A stretch of 64,000 nucleotides of DNA from Erythrophleum ivorense (GCA_026724425.1 JAIUCV010000019.1:14644827-14708826), one strand, 5' to 3'; positions 1 to 12,400 are shown, counted from the stretch's first letter. Notes: a model not told the origin generated them from the letters alone. Program-made: numbers and translations.

Positions 1-1554
1 GGCGTTATTTACAGACATCCAATTCATGCCAATAATCACATCAATATCAATGAGGGGCATACAAATCAAATCAAGGGTGGTCAGGCAATGATTAAACTGG
101 ATCACACAATTCAAGCAAGCATGGGAGGTGATGGCTCGGTTTCTTGTAGGGGTGGATACATGTAACTCATATGGCAATGTATGCATACTCAGACCCGACC
201 TCTTAACATAGTCATATGATATGAAAGAGTGGCTAGCGCCCGAATTAAATAAGGCAGTTACAGAAAAATCATTTATCTTAATAGTACCTTGAATCAAACT
301 CGGGGACTGGCTAGCCTCCTGCTGTGATAGGGCAAAGACTCTACCCTGGGTCTGTGGTCTGGGAGGAGGAGCCATCTCCTTCGGCTGTGTGATCGGTAGA
401 GGGGCCTGTGGAGGGGCTTGGATGCAATCTCTAGCTATATGCCCCGGCCTGCCACATCTATAGCACACATTTTGCCCTGCATAGCACGGTCTGGTACCGT
501 GATTCCTGCCACACTAGGGACATATAATAGGTGGAGCACTACCTTTACTAGACTGAGTCCTCTTCCTCTTACCCCTTTGGTTCCACTGACTCTTTCCGCC
601 TCTACAGCTCGTCACTGCAGGCTGGGAACCATTTCTAGATCTCTTGGGCTCAGGGAGGGGAAGAGGTGGTCTGGCGCTGGAGGTAGGCAGCATCATCCTG
701 AGATTCGTTTCTGTCACTCTGCATACTTCTACAAGGGTATTGAAGTGCCTGATTCTCTGTGGCATTACCCTGTCTCGAATCTCAAGGAGCAAGCCTTTCT
801 CTAGCCTATCTGCCCTCCATTTCTTATCATCATGTCTCTGTAGGTATGAGGAATATTTGGAGAGCTCAATGAACTTTGCTACATATTGGTCCACGGACAT
901 CCCCGGAGTCTGTCTCAACAGGATAAATTCTGACTCCTTCTCATCTCTGATGGAGTCGGGGAAGTACTTTTCGTGGAATACATCGAGGAATGCCTCCCAG
1001 GTGATTGGGGCGTTCCTCACTCTCAGAATAGGCTCAGTGCCCTTCCACCAATAGATTGCTTCTTTCTGTAACTGAAATGCAGCCATCTTGGCTTTTTGCT
1101 CAGACGTGCACTCCATCACCTCGAAGATCTGCTCTAGTTCTATAATCCAGGCCTCAGCTTTATCTGCGTTCATCTCACCATCAAAGGTGGGAGGCCCGAA
1201 TTTTCTGAACTGGGTGATCACTTTTCTGATCGAGGTTGGCTGCTTAGCGGGAGGCATCTGAGCTGGTGGAATAGGAGCAACAGCCTGCATGTGTGGCTGC
1301 GCATCTGTAGGAGTCACCCCTGAGTGCTCGGGATGATCTGAGTGTGGATGTGGCTGAGAAGGAGGAGGTGTAGGGCCCTGGCTATCTCTCTCAGTAAGCC
1401 GTTCTTGAAGCTGCATGATAACAGCTTGCTGCTGATCCAGGCGAGCCATGATACTCTGTAAGGCTCCAGCAACTGGATCGCTAGGTCCGGCCTCATCAGC
1501 CTGAGCCGCTCTGGGAGGCCTACCTCTTCCTCTACCTTGGCACGTGTCGACCAT
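1..1554 (-). pseudogene. Ty3/gypsy gag-protease, 3' truncated by window edge (Tekay/Del-like)
   Basis: Reading leftward from an ATG at 1554, this encodes the capsid polyprotein and the start of pol of a gypsy retrotransposon. The first ~110 residues are a basic N-terminus (GRGRGRPPRAAQ), a glutamine-rich coiled segment and a proline-rich linker. Residues ~120-280 are a retrotransposon gag domain (AFQLQKEAIYWW, WEAFLDVFHEKYFP, GMSVDQYVAKFIELSKY). One in-frame TAG at 514-516 interrupts the zinc-finger region. The frame then stays open to base 1 and contains a CX2CX4HX4C knuckle (424-465) and a retropepsin. The protease active site reads LFNSGASHSFIS: the catalytic Asp codon has become AAT (244-246), so the enzyme should be dead. 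RT and integrase would lie left of the window. The long LTR and iMet primer site suggest the Tekay/Del lineage; that assignment is inference. Confidence 0.9.
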
Positions 1555-1697
1555 CTTTCTGAAACATATAAGCATGCTTTAGTACATAATAGGGACACCC
1601 GTCACTATTACACACTCAATCATCCATAAGCAAGTTCGTATACATCTTGGCAACTCACAAACACAACCCACAACCCACATGAGAGCCTGAACCTTTA

Positions 1698-1710
1698 GCT
1701 CTGATACCAA
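1698..1710 (-). promoter_or_regulatory. Primer-binding site (tRNA-iMet) of the left gypsy element
   Basis: On the minus strand this reads TTGGTATCAGAGC, the standard complement of the 3' end of plant initiator tRNA-Met used to prime minus-strand cDNA. It lies four bases from the LTR edge at 1715 and about 145 bases upstream of the gag ATG at 1554, as expected for an element running leftward. It fixes the identity of the 1715-4626 block as a 5' LTR. Confidence 0.93.
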
Positions 1711-1714
1711 CAAA

Positions 1715-4626
1715 TGTAACAACTTAACTTCTAGCTCATACCCATCATGCCTTACATACTCATATGCACATGCTAAGCATACAAGGAAGATCATTCACTC
1801 TACTTTTTGAGTGATGTTCCTTCTACATGGCATTATGCATGGGTAGATATTCACTTTAATGTCACATGGACCGGGTGAGCTCTTTCTATGCATCCTCATG
1901 TTTAGTTACACTATTAAGACTTATTACAATCCAAAAAATATGCTTTAAACTCATGGAAAGCAAAAAGGGATATGAGACATGCAATTTCGTTTTCGGCAGA
2001 TTTGGCTTCATTTCTGGGCTGAGTTTGGAAATTCAGAACTAAATATGGAAAAATCAAAAACACATGGTCTTGGTCATTCTAGAAAGCTTAAGACGTTTAC
2101 TTCATGCTAAAAATATGTAGAAGTCTCCATATCTCACATATCATGCGTTTGACATTCGAAATCGTCCACTGGTCAGAGGGGGTTCTTCTGATGTCACAGT
2201 TTACTGATATGGACTTTGAAAATGTCTAACTAATTCCAAAAAAATCCACTGCATTCAAATATACCTCTATGGAAAGATGTGGATGAGAGAGGAAAAATAT
2301 CTCCAGATCAGTTCATCGAGCCAAACTCCCGGAAACCAATGAAACAGTACCTCGGGTCTGGTAGGATGACTGATTCTGGGCTGGAACTTCGAAATCGCAT
2401 ATCTTCCTCTCTAGACCTCCAAATGAGGTGCTTCTAGTTCCTACAAGTCACTGTGACTACCTAGTTTCTGTGTATAAAATTTCGTAGCCATTGGACTACG
2501 TTTGCCCCTCGGATGACACAATTCCTAAATTGACCAAATGAACAGTGTTTTCTGAATTCCGAATTTCTGATGTCAACTTTGAAAAATCATAGAAAATGCT
2601 ATAGACCTCCAAATGAATTGATCTCTAGCTTTCTAAGAATCTCTAAACAAGATATAGCCACATGTCAAATTTCAAAGCAAGAAGAGGTCATTTGGTTAAC
2701 TCTTGACATCAAATGTAAAAAGGCCATTTTCTTGATTTAAAAGGGGGCTCATGGGGTCCAATCTTAGTTCTTCTACCTTTAGGACTCTTTGAGCACATGA
2801 GAAAGCATCTATATGGGCAATCAATCATGGCTCAAGTGTCTAACAACCCAGATTGGAGAAACTCACTACCCCATGCCCACTTATACCTTCATATGACTAA
2901 GGCTAACATTGTGCTTTTCATAATCAAGACTTGCTTCTTCATTCAAAACCATTCTAATTCTCATACATACATCATGAATACATTGACTTGCAAATATTCA
3001 TAGATACTACATCATGTACATCATTAATTTACATCTCTTGTCTCATATACAACCTATTTACAAGAAGCTCTTTGCAAGTCTTCATTAGTCTCCCTAGCTT
3101 CATGCTTGGTGGCTCCCATCTCTAGCCTCACTTGGTCCACCTAGCATGTTTGGATGGTGGAGAGGGAGGGTGAGATTCAAAGAATCTCAATAGCTCATCT
3201 CTCATTCAATCATACATATATAGCATGCAAACAAGTCTCACCATGCATGTATGGCATGTTAGCATATAAAATCATAATGAAAACATTTGCAACATGTGAA
3301 TTGGCCATGCATAAAAGAAAAACATCCTCAACATGTGAGTAGGCCATACATAACATATGGAAGCTTGCCAAGTACATGGATTAGCCTCACCCACTCACTT
3401 GTGGACCTTGGACTTGCCTCACCCATTCTTAAGAGGTTCTTGGACTCAACCCTTACTCTTTGGGAGTCAACTTCACTTTTGGGAGACTCTTTACTTTGTC
3501 TCAACCAACTTAAGGGTTTGGCTCATCCTCACCATGGCTAAAGGGTTATTGGCTTTTTCATTCCTCAAATAAACCAAAATAATCACATAAATCATCATTT
3601 TAATTCATAATGTATCATCATGCTAACACACTTCTCATGGCTCACATCATACATACACACAAGTAAGACAATGTAAACACACAATTATACATGAAAGAAG
3701 GTGGAGAGAGCTACCTTATTGGCTAGTTACCACTTTCTCTTTCAACTTGTCTCCTCCCTTGTGGATTTCACAACCACTTCTAGATGGGAGAACTTCTCTT
3801 GAGCCTAACCACACAAGAAGCATGGAATTAATTCCTTAACACTTGATTCATAAGCTAGGGATCTCTTCTTATCAACCCTACTGAGCATGTCAAACTAGGT
3901 TTCTTTCTCTCACTAGAATCCATTAACTATTCTCTCTCTTTTCTCAAATTCTCAAGCTCTTAAGAAGGGAAAGCAAGGAAGAGAAGACTACATAACTTCT
4001 AACCTCCCTCAAGAGTGGTTTCCCACTCTCCCTCTTCTGAACCAAACTCAAGACCTAACTATTTTGACAACCAAAACCGTAGAAAGAGAGGGGAAGGGGA
4101 GAAGAGTAACATACTAAGAGAAAAGCCATGGAAATCCTTAACTTTCTTATTCTTCCTTCCTCTTCTAAGCTTCTCTCTCTCTCCTCCGCCCTTTTCTCCC
4201 TCTTAATGTGAGCTTGAGTCCGTTAAAAGAAGAAAGAAGAGATTTAGAGGCTTTTAAAAAGTCAAATTCTCTTTTTCTCGCTTTTCCGGACTTCACTCGC
4301 TATAGCGAGCCATCGCCCTCGCTACAGCGAGCTCGTGTCTGTTCCAGACCTCTGCCTTCGCTATGGCGTCGCTACGGCGAGCAACTCCTTGGATTTTGTA
4401 TGGAATGCCCGCACTCGCTATAGCTAGAAGCATTTTCGCTATAGCGAGAAGACATTCTCACTATAGCTAGGCCATTTCTCGCTATGGTGAACAAGTGCAT
4501 TCGCTATAGCCGGGCTGTGGCGAGAAGACTTAGAATTTTCAGCCCTCCGAAAATTTTAGCTTTTTTTTCCTTTCCTTTTATTTTCTCTTTCCTTTTTTTT
4601 CTTCTTTCTTTTTCCTGGCTATTACA
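1715..4626 (-). mobile_element. 5' LTR (2.9 kb) of the left Tekay-like gypsy element
   Basis: The LTR runs from TGTAACAACTT next to the primer site to GGCTATTACA at 4626, so on its own strand it starts TGTAATAGCC and ends GTTGTTACA. Its partner 3' LTR lies outside the window, so the flanking CACAA (4627-4631) cannot be checked as a target duplication. On the element strand the order is: polypurine-rich 5' end, a cluster of short palindromes (4296-4527), a likely transcription start zone near 4150-4250, a mini-repeat block (about 3370-3540), and a conserved GATTCnnnGAATC block (3174-3186). Blocks at 3160-3540 align closely by eye with 25140-25510 in another LTR. ORFs inside it (for example 4015-4206 and 2797-3003) are chance openings in non-coding LTR. 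Confidence 0.88.
4296..4527. repeat. Cluster of about ten degenerate CTCGCTATAGCGAG palindromes
   Basis: Perfect or near-perfect 14-bp palindromes occur at 4296-4309 (CTCGCTATAGCGAG), 4318-4331 (CTCGCTACAGCGAG) and 4435-4448 (TTCGCTATAGCGAG). Degenerate copies lie near 4357, 4369, 4414, 4457, 4478, 4499 and 4514. They sit in the U3 part of the LTR, just upstream of the expected transcription start. GC content is much higher than in the surroundings. A regulatory or structural role is plausible, but I infer it only from position and repetition. Confidence 0.85.
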
Positions 4627-6310
4627 CACAACCTAACTTAAACCCATCTAAACCCTAAATACACTCAGCCTCCTTCCTATTTTGTAGAAAAAACACAAGA
4701 GGCAAGGGAAATTTTAGAGGTCTAAAGAGGAGAATAGGGTTAGCAACATAATTCCATTATTTCTCACTCCTAGAGTAAGATTTAGCCAAGGTAACTTATA
4801 TATAACTTAATCCTCTCTTCTTTCTCTTCAATTTGAACAAATTGATTTCTCATTTGGAGCATTTTTGTCTTCCACTTATAATTGAAACTTGTTGTTTAGT
4901 GTTTCTATGGTAGTTTTCAAAGGTTAAGGTTAGGTGTATTGTTAGGTAAGTGTTTTCTTCCCATTTTGATGTGTTTTTCTGCCAATTTGAAACCCTCATA
5001 GTTGATTTATAATATGGGCCTTTATTTTGTGCGAAATTACCTAGAAAATTGAGAATATCTTGGAGTTTCTGGGTGGGTAAAGCTCAAATCTAAATTTAGG
5101 ACTCCTTGGGGGCTGGGTAAGTGTCCTCTAAATAGTCTTTAGTAGTTTAACTCTTTGGATATTGGTTTGTTGCTATAAATGATGAGTAGGAGTAGTAATG
5201 GTCTGGTTTTGTGTGCATAGGCTAAAGTAGCATTGTTGTTGGCTCAAAGAATTGTCAACCAAGTGAGGTAACTAGGATTAATATTTATTCTATGCATATA
5301 TCTTCTTTAATTTTATATATCCTGCACAAATATAATTTTAAATACATAATAAATGGTTAGCTATTTGTATTGTAGGTTTGGACCTTGTAAGTCTATAGTG
5401 GAGCTATGGTGCAGCTGCAACCCTTGCATCGTGCTTCGATCGAGCACTGAGTTGTAATCAAACTCTTATATACACTAAACCCAGGTTGTACTCATTGGGG
5501 AGTTGGTGCTGTGGATGAGCGTCTCCTGGTATTATTGGCCTTTAACATGTTGTGTATGGTTGCTAGTATGAGATAATGATTACTGGTAGCTTAACTATTA
5601 CATTTTGCTAATATTATGATGTTTCTTATACTTATCTGATTTAATACATATATGTTGATTAATTTGAAGCATATGATGGAATTTATATCTAATTACTGAG
5701 ATTTGCATTTCACCATGTTTCATGGACTAACTATTTCAAGTGAAAACTCTTTGGATAAAGATAAAGGGAAGCAAGTGGATGAACATCCATAAACTAAGAT
5801 CATGTATAGGGAATGCTGCATTTGAATTGATCTAACTTAGGATATCTACTAATTTTTGTTACTCTTTTGTATAGTATCATCATGTAATCATATTGTCAAG
5901 TGTAGAAGTTTTGTGTTTTGGTAATCTATGATGTATTTAATAGAAAGTTAGGTTTTATACAACTTGAAATCTAATGTATGCACTCATTTATATCTGATAT
6001 AGAACCTTGCTGACTTTGAGTTATGGTTTACCATTTGAGAATGTAATCATGTGTTGCCTTAAATGTTGACTTAGACTAGTATTATATGGAACCTCTATTG
6101 GAATTTACATTTGAACGATAATAGTAGTGGTTTTTGGTATCCTTTGTGTCAAAATTCATGATTTATTAATATGTGATGGATAGATGGGTAGAAATCAACA
6201 TCTAAATCTTGAATTAGTGATAGTAGATGTACGGAGCAAATTAGGTGGTTGGATACTTTTAAAACCTTATAAATTAAGGTAAAATGACCTTAGGATGCCA
6301 TTGGAGGGAG
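4627..6310. other. Unassigned AT-rich repeat-derived DNA
   Basis: No credible coding sequence or RNA gene is visible. The stretch contains short GAGGTAACTA/AGGTAAGTG segments and a block around 5480-5560 (ending GTATTATTGGCC) that loosely resembles 30000-30120. This suggests LTR debris, but the resemblance is too weak to set boundaries. Confidence 0.4.
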
Positions 6311-6360
6311 TGTTGGAGTGTTTAGGATGAAATTGCTAAAGTTTAGGTGCAGGAAAAAGT

Positions 6361-6740
6361 TGAGCAGCGCCAAAACACCTTAAGTCGCGACCAACAGTCA
6401 ATTGAAGGTGAGAAGTACCATGGTGCGAGGAGTCCCGTCATGGTACAAGACGAAAATTTTACTCATGAAGGGTAACAAAATCCAACTTCACCATGACGCA
6501 GGTACTTCTGCCATAGTGCAATTTGAATAAATTGGATGGAGGGTTTCAGGAGGCTTACCTGCTGCGGTACCATGTAGGCTCGCCACAACATGGCTCTAAC
6601 TCATCATGGTAAGTTTAAACAGTAGGTTCCTGAGAGCACTTTTGTCCCGCATGTGGAAGGCTTGAGTTATGGCACAAAATTCATAGTGTTGATTTTAAGT
6701 TTCAAGAACCAACTTAACCATGGCGGGGAAGGTCCAAGTC
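6361..6740. repeat. Second palindrome cluster (CCATGG / CATGGTGCG type)
   Basis: Repeated short half-palindromes are scattered over about 380 bases: GTCGCGACC, GTACCATGGTGCGAGG, GTCATGGTAC, CACCATGACGC, GCGGTACCATG, CCATGGCGGGG and GTCGTGACC. Position within the LTR-like copy and style match the CTCGCTATAGCGAG cluster at 4296-4527, but the core sequence is different. Confidence 0.65.
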
Positions 6741-7924
6741 GTGACCTAAGTTTCCTAAACTCTTATTTTTGCTTAAAAACCTTGGATTTCACTATGAACA
6801 TGATATATAATGACTTGGAAGCATTTGTAAGAGGATTTTGTGATGCTTAGGATTAATGGTAATGTGAATCAAATGTCTTAATTAATAATTGGAGTTACTT
6901 GTGGGATCAAATAGTTTTGATTATTTGGCTAATGACCCTAATAATATCAAAATTCAAATTTTCTCATTTTTTCCCAATTTAATTAATTATTTAAACCTTG
7001 ATTTACAATCATTAATCACATAATTAAGCTTAATTATGATAATTAAGAATTAAAGTTGTTATAAAGAAGCTTTAGAATGATGTTTTAAGCCATGTAAGAG
7101 TCTAATTGAGCTATGAAGAGGCTAAGGGACTCATATAGATGCCAAATTTCCAAGAAGTAAAACAAAAACTCCAAGGAAGGCCATATATGTGCTTGTCTTG
7201 GCTTAGAGTGGGTTGAAAAACTTAGGGAGAATTTTCTTTGATTCTAAAGATAGAAATAGTCTAGATGTGAATTATAAATACTAAAGGAACCATTGGTTTA
7301 AATTTAAAAGCCTTATTTTGAAAAGTGAATGTTTAGTATTCTATTATGTATACAGAAACAACTTAGTGCTAAGCTCTTTGTTTTTAGTTTGTGATGATTT
7401 CAATGAGTTTGAATAAAGTCATATGACTTATATTGAGTAAGAACTTGGAGCCAAGATAACTCTAATGAGTTTAAATAAAGTCATATGACTTATATTGAAT
7501 GAGAACTTAGAGCTAAGATCATGAATTGTATGAGTTGCTTTATTATGCCATTAAATGGAGCCATATGGAAGCCTAAAGCTAAAATTAGCTTATGTAAGAC
7601 TTATATAAGTCTAGAGATTGTTCCATTGATGTATTTGTGCCATGTTTGATATGTCTAAGCCAAGCAAGTGAAGCTTCTCCCAAGTGTAGGTGTGAGGCCG
7701 AAAAGAGGAAGTAAGAAACCAAGGAGAGATTTTGTACTTCTTACATAAAGGTAGCTCTTTATCCATTTTTATTTGCTTATATTGGTTGTTTACTTGTCAT
7801 TGATTACTTGTATATGTGTATGGACTATGAATTGTGTTTATTGCTATTAGTTTGATGATTTGATGCAATTATGTGATACTAAATGCATTTGAAATGTACA
7901 ATGACTTTTAATGGGTGAGGTTGT

Positions 7925-8092
7925 GCTAAAAGTCCTTTGATTTATGTGAGACAAAGCCAAAAGTCCCTAAATATAGGTGAAACAAGGCCAAAAATCTTAT
8001 TAAATGAGTAAGGCTAAGTCAAAAGTCCTTAAAAGTAAGTGAAACTAATTTAAAAGTCCCAAATAATGGGGTGAGAGTAGATCAAAAGTCCT
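7925..8092 (+). repeat. Mini-repeat array (~30-bp period, AAAAGTCC core) inside an LTR
   Basis: Seven diverged units of the form GTGAGRCNAAGCCAAAAGTCC are spaced about 25-35 bases apart. The same array recurs at the equivalent place in the LTRs at 39751-39903 and 45530-45690. A more diverged form (GAGGCCAAGAACTC...) occurs at 11340-11470, 34740-34930, 25340-25510 and 3370-3540. Confidence 0.7.
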
Positions 8093-9301
8093 TAGGGCTT
8101 GTTTTTATCTTGATGGATCCATATGACTTCAAATATTTAATTTTGTTTGACATTTGGATGCCAATTATACATACTTGTTTTTTTTAACATAAAAATATGC
8201 CTTATAAGTGTGCTTGAAGGGCAAATGAGCTACTAGGATTCATAGAATCTCACTCTCCTTTATATTACTTCTAACCATGACTAAGAAATTCTTAAAGAGC
8301 TAAGGATGCAAACCAATAAATGTGATTGGCAATACTTTGGCAATAGTTTAGTATTTTATGTATTTTTATGCACATGAAGGGTCGTATGTGATATTTTTGT
8401 AATGTAAACATTCCCACAAATATAAAAAATATGGGATTATGATATAAATGATGATTTTGAGTGTAAATGTGCAAGATTGTGCAATTTGGGTATTTGTGAG
8501 CTATGAAATGTGTATATATAATGACAAGTGGACGAGTGAATTTGAGTTGTGTGAGATTTGAGACATGACAAATTAGTTATATATACCATATTTTATGTTT
8601 TGGACATTCTCAAATGGTCACATGAATTGAAGAAACCAATTTTGAACCAATTGAACCCATATATGCACCATTTTGAGCCACCTTTATCCCTGAACCAAAA
8701 CCAGGTCAAACGAATGAATTTTTAGATGAAATTTGGTAGGCATTTAGAACTCATTTATAGCTTTCCACAAATTTAAAGAACATAATTTTTGGAGCTCTAT
8801 AGAATTTATTATGATTTTTTAAAATTGGCTAAAAATTGTAGAATTTATTAGGCACTGTTCATATGGTCTGATCTGATTTTTCATGTATTTGAGGGGCTAA
8901 ATGAACATTAATGCTCATAAAATTTTATAGGCATATATTTGATATTATAAAATTTTCATAGCCATTGAGTTTATATAAAATGGAGCTGTGTAGCCAAAGT
9001 TATGTATGTCTGAAATTTAGCTTCTAGTTTATGGTTGAAAATAGTAATAGTTACTATTCCATTAGTTTTTCATGGCTAAATGAGCTTATTTTGGTTTGAA
9101 ATTTTTATAGTATGTAGTTCATGGGATACCCTATGTGTTTTATTTTGGAACCCTCTTTCATTATCTTGCTGAATTAAACACAACCTCATTTTTTAATGTC
9201 CTGATTAATTCTTTACACATATTTAACCTTAATTTATTTTATTTTGGGATCCTCTTTCACCATCTTGTTGAATTTTAATTTAATTTAAGTTAGATGTTAC
9301 A

Positions 9302-9469
9302 CCCATTAGAGGAGGGCAAGTTGTTAAGAAAAAATTTTAGTCTGAAGAACTTCATATCTCACAATCAAATTATGCTTCTTGTAACACCATGTAAATGCAT
9401 TATTTCTTTGAAAAACAAATTTATCACATTTGTTGCATCATCAGTTTTATGACATAGTATAAAATATGC
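9302..9469 (-). pseudogene. Ty3/gypsy integrase remnant (distal part)
   Basis: From about 9350 this aligns by eye with 31570-31680, the integrase core of the related copy (shared blocks such as CATTATTTCTTTGAAAAA and TCAGTTTTATGACATAG). It is the left end of the old minus-strand gypsy array and continues at 13042 after removal of the inserted solo LTR. TATGC at 9465-9469 is one half of the target duplication. The first ~45 bases after 9301 match nothing I recognise and probably hold the breakpoint. Confidence 0.65.
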
Positions 9470-12400
9470 TGTAATGTCCAGCTTTCATTAAATAATGGAA
9501 ACGGGCGCGTTTTCAAAGCAAGTCCCCTAAAATGAATTAGTTAATGTCCCAAAAAAATTGAGTAACATTCCAACCTCCTAAAAATAAGAATTTTAACTTC
9601 AGATGGAAGGAAAAACGGAGTTAGAATGAAGAAACAAATTTTGACGGAAAACATATGAAACGTAATGGCATATTTGTAATTTTGAGCAATTTTTGGAATT
9701 CACACAGGAGGGATTTTTAAATCAAAGTTTTGAGTTCTCTAGGGTTCTCAGAGGCCCTGAAAACCATGGGAAGCCCCGGGACAGTTAAATCTCCTTCGGT
9801 GGATGTTTTTCAAAGTTGGTGTGCCTGAACTTTGACAGATTCATTCGAGAAGGTTTTAACTTCAATTTGAGTAATTCTAAAAGCATTTTATTTAATTGGG
9901 AACCTAAATTTTATAATAGAAAAGACAGTTCTAAAAAAGGAGCTAAAACGAAGGAGAAATAAAAATGCAAAGTACGAAGGGTAAAATTGAAATTTTTGAA
10001 AAATTTATTTTTCCCTACCTATATATAGGTGGCACCTCACACTCTCCCTCATTTAGCATCAGATTTCTCGGCCCCAAACCAGAAGCAAAGCCCTAAGAGA
10101 GTGGTGCACCAAGGGAAGAGAAGGAGGAGGAGAAAGTCAAGCTTTTAGGTATGGAAATTTGCTTGTTTTTCATGCTTTCTCCTAGCCAATCTCTTTTCCT
10201 CTTCTTCTCCATGATCTTTTTGAAGTTTTGAGGGCCGTTTTGAAGGAAGAACAAAGGGTAAATTTTGATAATCAAGTAAGGAGGTCAAGGAAAGCAAAGA
10301 ACAAGCAAGGAAATTTAAGGAAAATAAGGTATCATGCAATTCTTCCACTTGGTCTTCCTCCTCCCTTCCCTTGTGCATATTTTGACCTATATATGGTCAG
10401 CCCTAGGGAGTTAAATTTTCAACCAAACCAAGGGTAAATCTTAGGTATTTGATGGAGAAGAACAAGAATATGCAAAGAAAATAACAAATTAGCCATTAGA
10501 AATCAAGATGCAAAACTTAGGGTTTCAAGTGTTTCTTCCAAATTCTGATTTTTTGTGATGATTCCTAGGTTTAATTAAGAGTTTAAATGAGTTCTTGAAA
10601 CCCCTAAGATGCTCCTCATAAGCTTCCTCCTTCAAGAAAACAAAGAAATCTTCATGGAGGCCAAGGAAGCTCATAGTCTAGGCCAAAGCATGTTCATGTA
10701 GCTATGGAGAGTTTTAAATTTTTCTAAGTCCATTCTTAAGTCATATTTGATAAATGAAAATGAGGGGAGGCCTTGAAAAAAATTTAGAATTCAGAGAGTG
10801 ATTTGGTGCCTTAGGTTCCATATTATGACCTAAAGAAGCAACATGATGATAGGCCCTTTGTTTTAATGGTGTGATGACTCCAAGAGGTTTAAAAGGAGTC
10901 AAGAATCATATTTGAAAGGAAAGAATGAGGCTTAGAAATTATTTGAGGGGTGTTGCTTTATTAGGTGCATTTATGGACCATAATGGGGGTTATAGAGCAA
11001 TCTAGTGTGCAACTAAATCGTGTGGCCTTAGAATATGTTTCATGAACCTAATTGGCTCCTATAAATTGTATCAAGGCCAAGAGGAACCATTTCCACAAAG
11101 TTATGGATGTGTGGCCGAAACATGAGGCTTGAATTCTAAGAGAAAAGTGTATAATTGTATGTAAGGTAGCTTTTTCCATCTTCTCTCATGCATGGATGTG
11201 TGTTTAGCTTATCTTAGAATGTGTATATGTCTATTTTCAAGTCATAAAAAGTATGCTAGTATGATTTTATATGCCATGATTTCATGATGTCATGTTATGT
11301 TTTCAAATGAATGTATGATATTTGCTTGAGTTTGCTTGAGTGTGGAGAGGCCAAGAACTCTTCACCATAGTGAGGATGAGCCAAACCCTTGAGATTGGTT
11401 GAAACATAGCAAAGAGTCTCCAAAAGTAAAGTGGGCTCCCAAGAGTATGGTTGAGTTCACATGCCAAGCTTGCTTCTTAAATGTTCATGACTTTCATGAT
11501 AACCATGCATGCATTTTTAAGGCTTGCTTTGCATATGTTATGTATGATTGAATGAGAGATGAGCTATTGGGATTCTTTGAATCTCATTTCCTCCTCTCTA
11601 ATGATCTAATATGCTAGGTGGACTAAGTGGATGTGGTAATAGGAGCCACCAACATTGAAGGAAGGAGATTGACCTTAATATGTCTAGATTTTGCTTTTTA
11701 GAACCATAATGATGCTTCATGATGTATATTATTGTTGTAAATGGTCTATGACCCTTGAGACATGTGTAATTATGATATTATGTGATGTAGAAATGAGAGA
11801 ATATGTTATGTGAATGATGGAGTGTGAATTGAGTATGTATGGCAAAGATAGCTTCATGAATGGCTTGATGGAAATGTGCATAAATATGGGTTAAATGGCC
11901 TAAATGGAATGCATGAGGTTTGGGGCCATTTGGGCAGCTCACACAAATCTTAAATGTACTTTTAGACTTGCCCAAAAGGTGCCAAGACTAAAGGAAACCC
12001 ATTTGGCAACTTTGGTCCCTATATGGGCCAAAATTGACCATAATGGAACCCTATATCACTTTTTGGCCAAATGAGTTATTCTTGATTTGATATTTGGCAT
12101 GCCATTAGGCCTCATTGAGAGCTTTTTGGGAAGATAAAGATCATAATTTTCAAAGGTCCACAGAATATTTGATGATTTTTTAAAGTTGGCAATTTTTTTG
12201 GTTTTGGTTTGCTGCACTATTCATTTAGTTCGAAAATGAATTCTGTCACACGAGGCTCAAATGATGTCCAATTGCCATGAAATTTACAAAGAAACTAGAC
12301 ATTCACAGTGACTCGTACTAACTAGAAGCACCTCATTTGGAGGTCTAAAGAGGGAGATATGAATTTTTGAACATTCTATCGAGTATCAGAAATTTTACCC

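Larger units (their letters stand above)
6311..9301 (+). mobile_element. Probable Tekay-like LTR copy, 5' end uncertain
   Basis: The right end is ...TTAGATGTTACA at 9301, followed by a gypsy integrase remnant. From about 7060 onward the sequence aligns by eye with the solo LTR at 37836-41099: CAAGCCATGTAAGA-like text, the AAAAGTCC mini-repeats at 7925-8092 and GATTCATAGAATC at 8237-8249. The left limit at 6311 (TGTTGGAGTG) is a guess. It rests on the TG start, on the palindrome cluster lying just inside it as in the 1715-4626 LTR, and on the resulting ~3.0-kb length. No target duplication was found, so the copy may be truncated or rearranged. Confidence 0.55.

Noticed and set aside
418..1054. 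Plus-strand open frames of 128 and 136 codons
   Set aside because: They are antisense to the gypsy gag, show no domain, and their openness follows from the real minus-strand reading frame.
7925..8092. Evenly spaced repeats resembling a CRISPR array
   Set aside because: The units are diverged, tandem without unique spacers, have no cas genes, lie inside a plant LTR and recur in other LTR copies.
11571..11583. Heat-shock element reading of TTCTTTGAA
   Set aside because: A heat-shock element needs TTCnnGAA with two-base spacing. Here the spacing is three, so only the conserved palindrome itself is reported.
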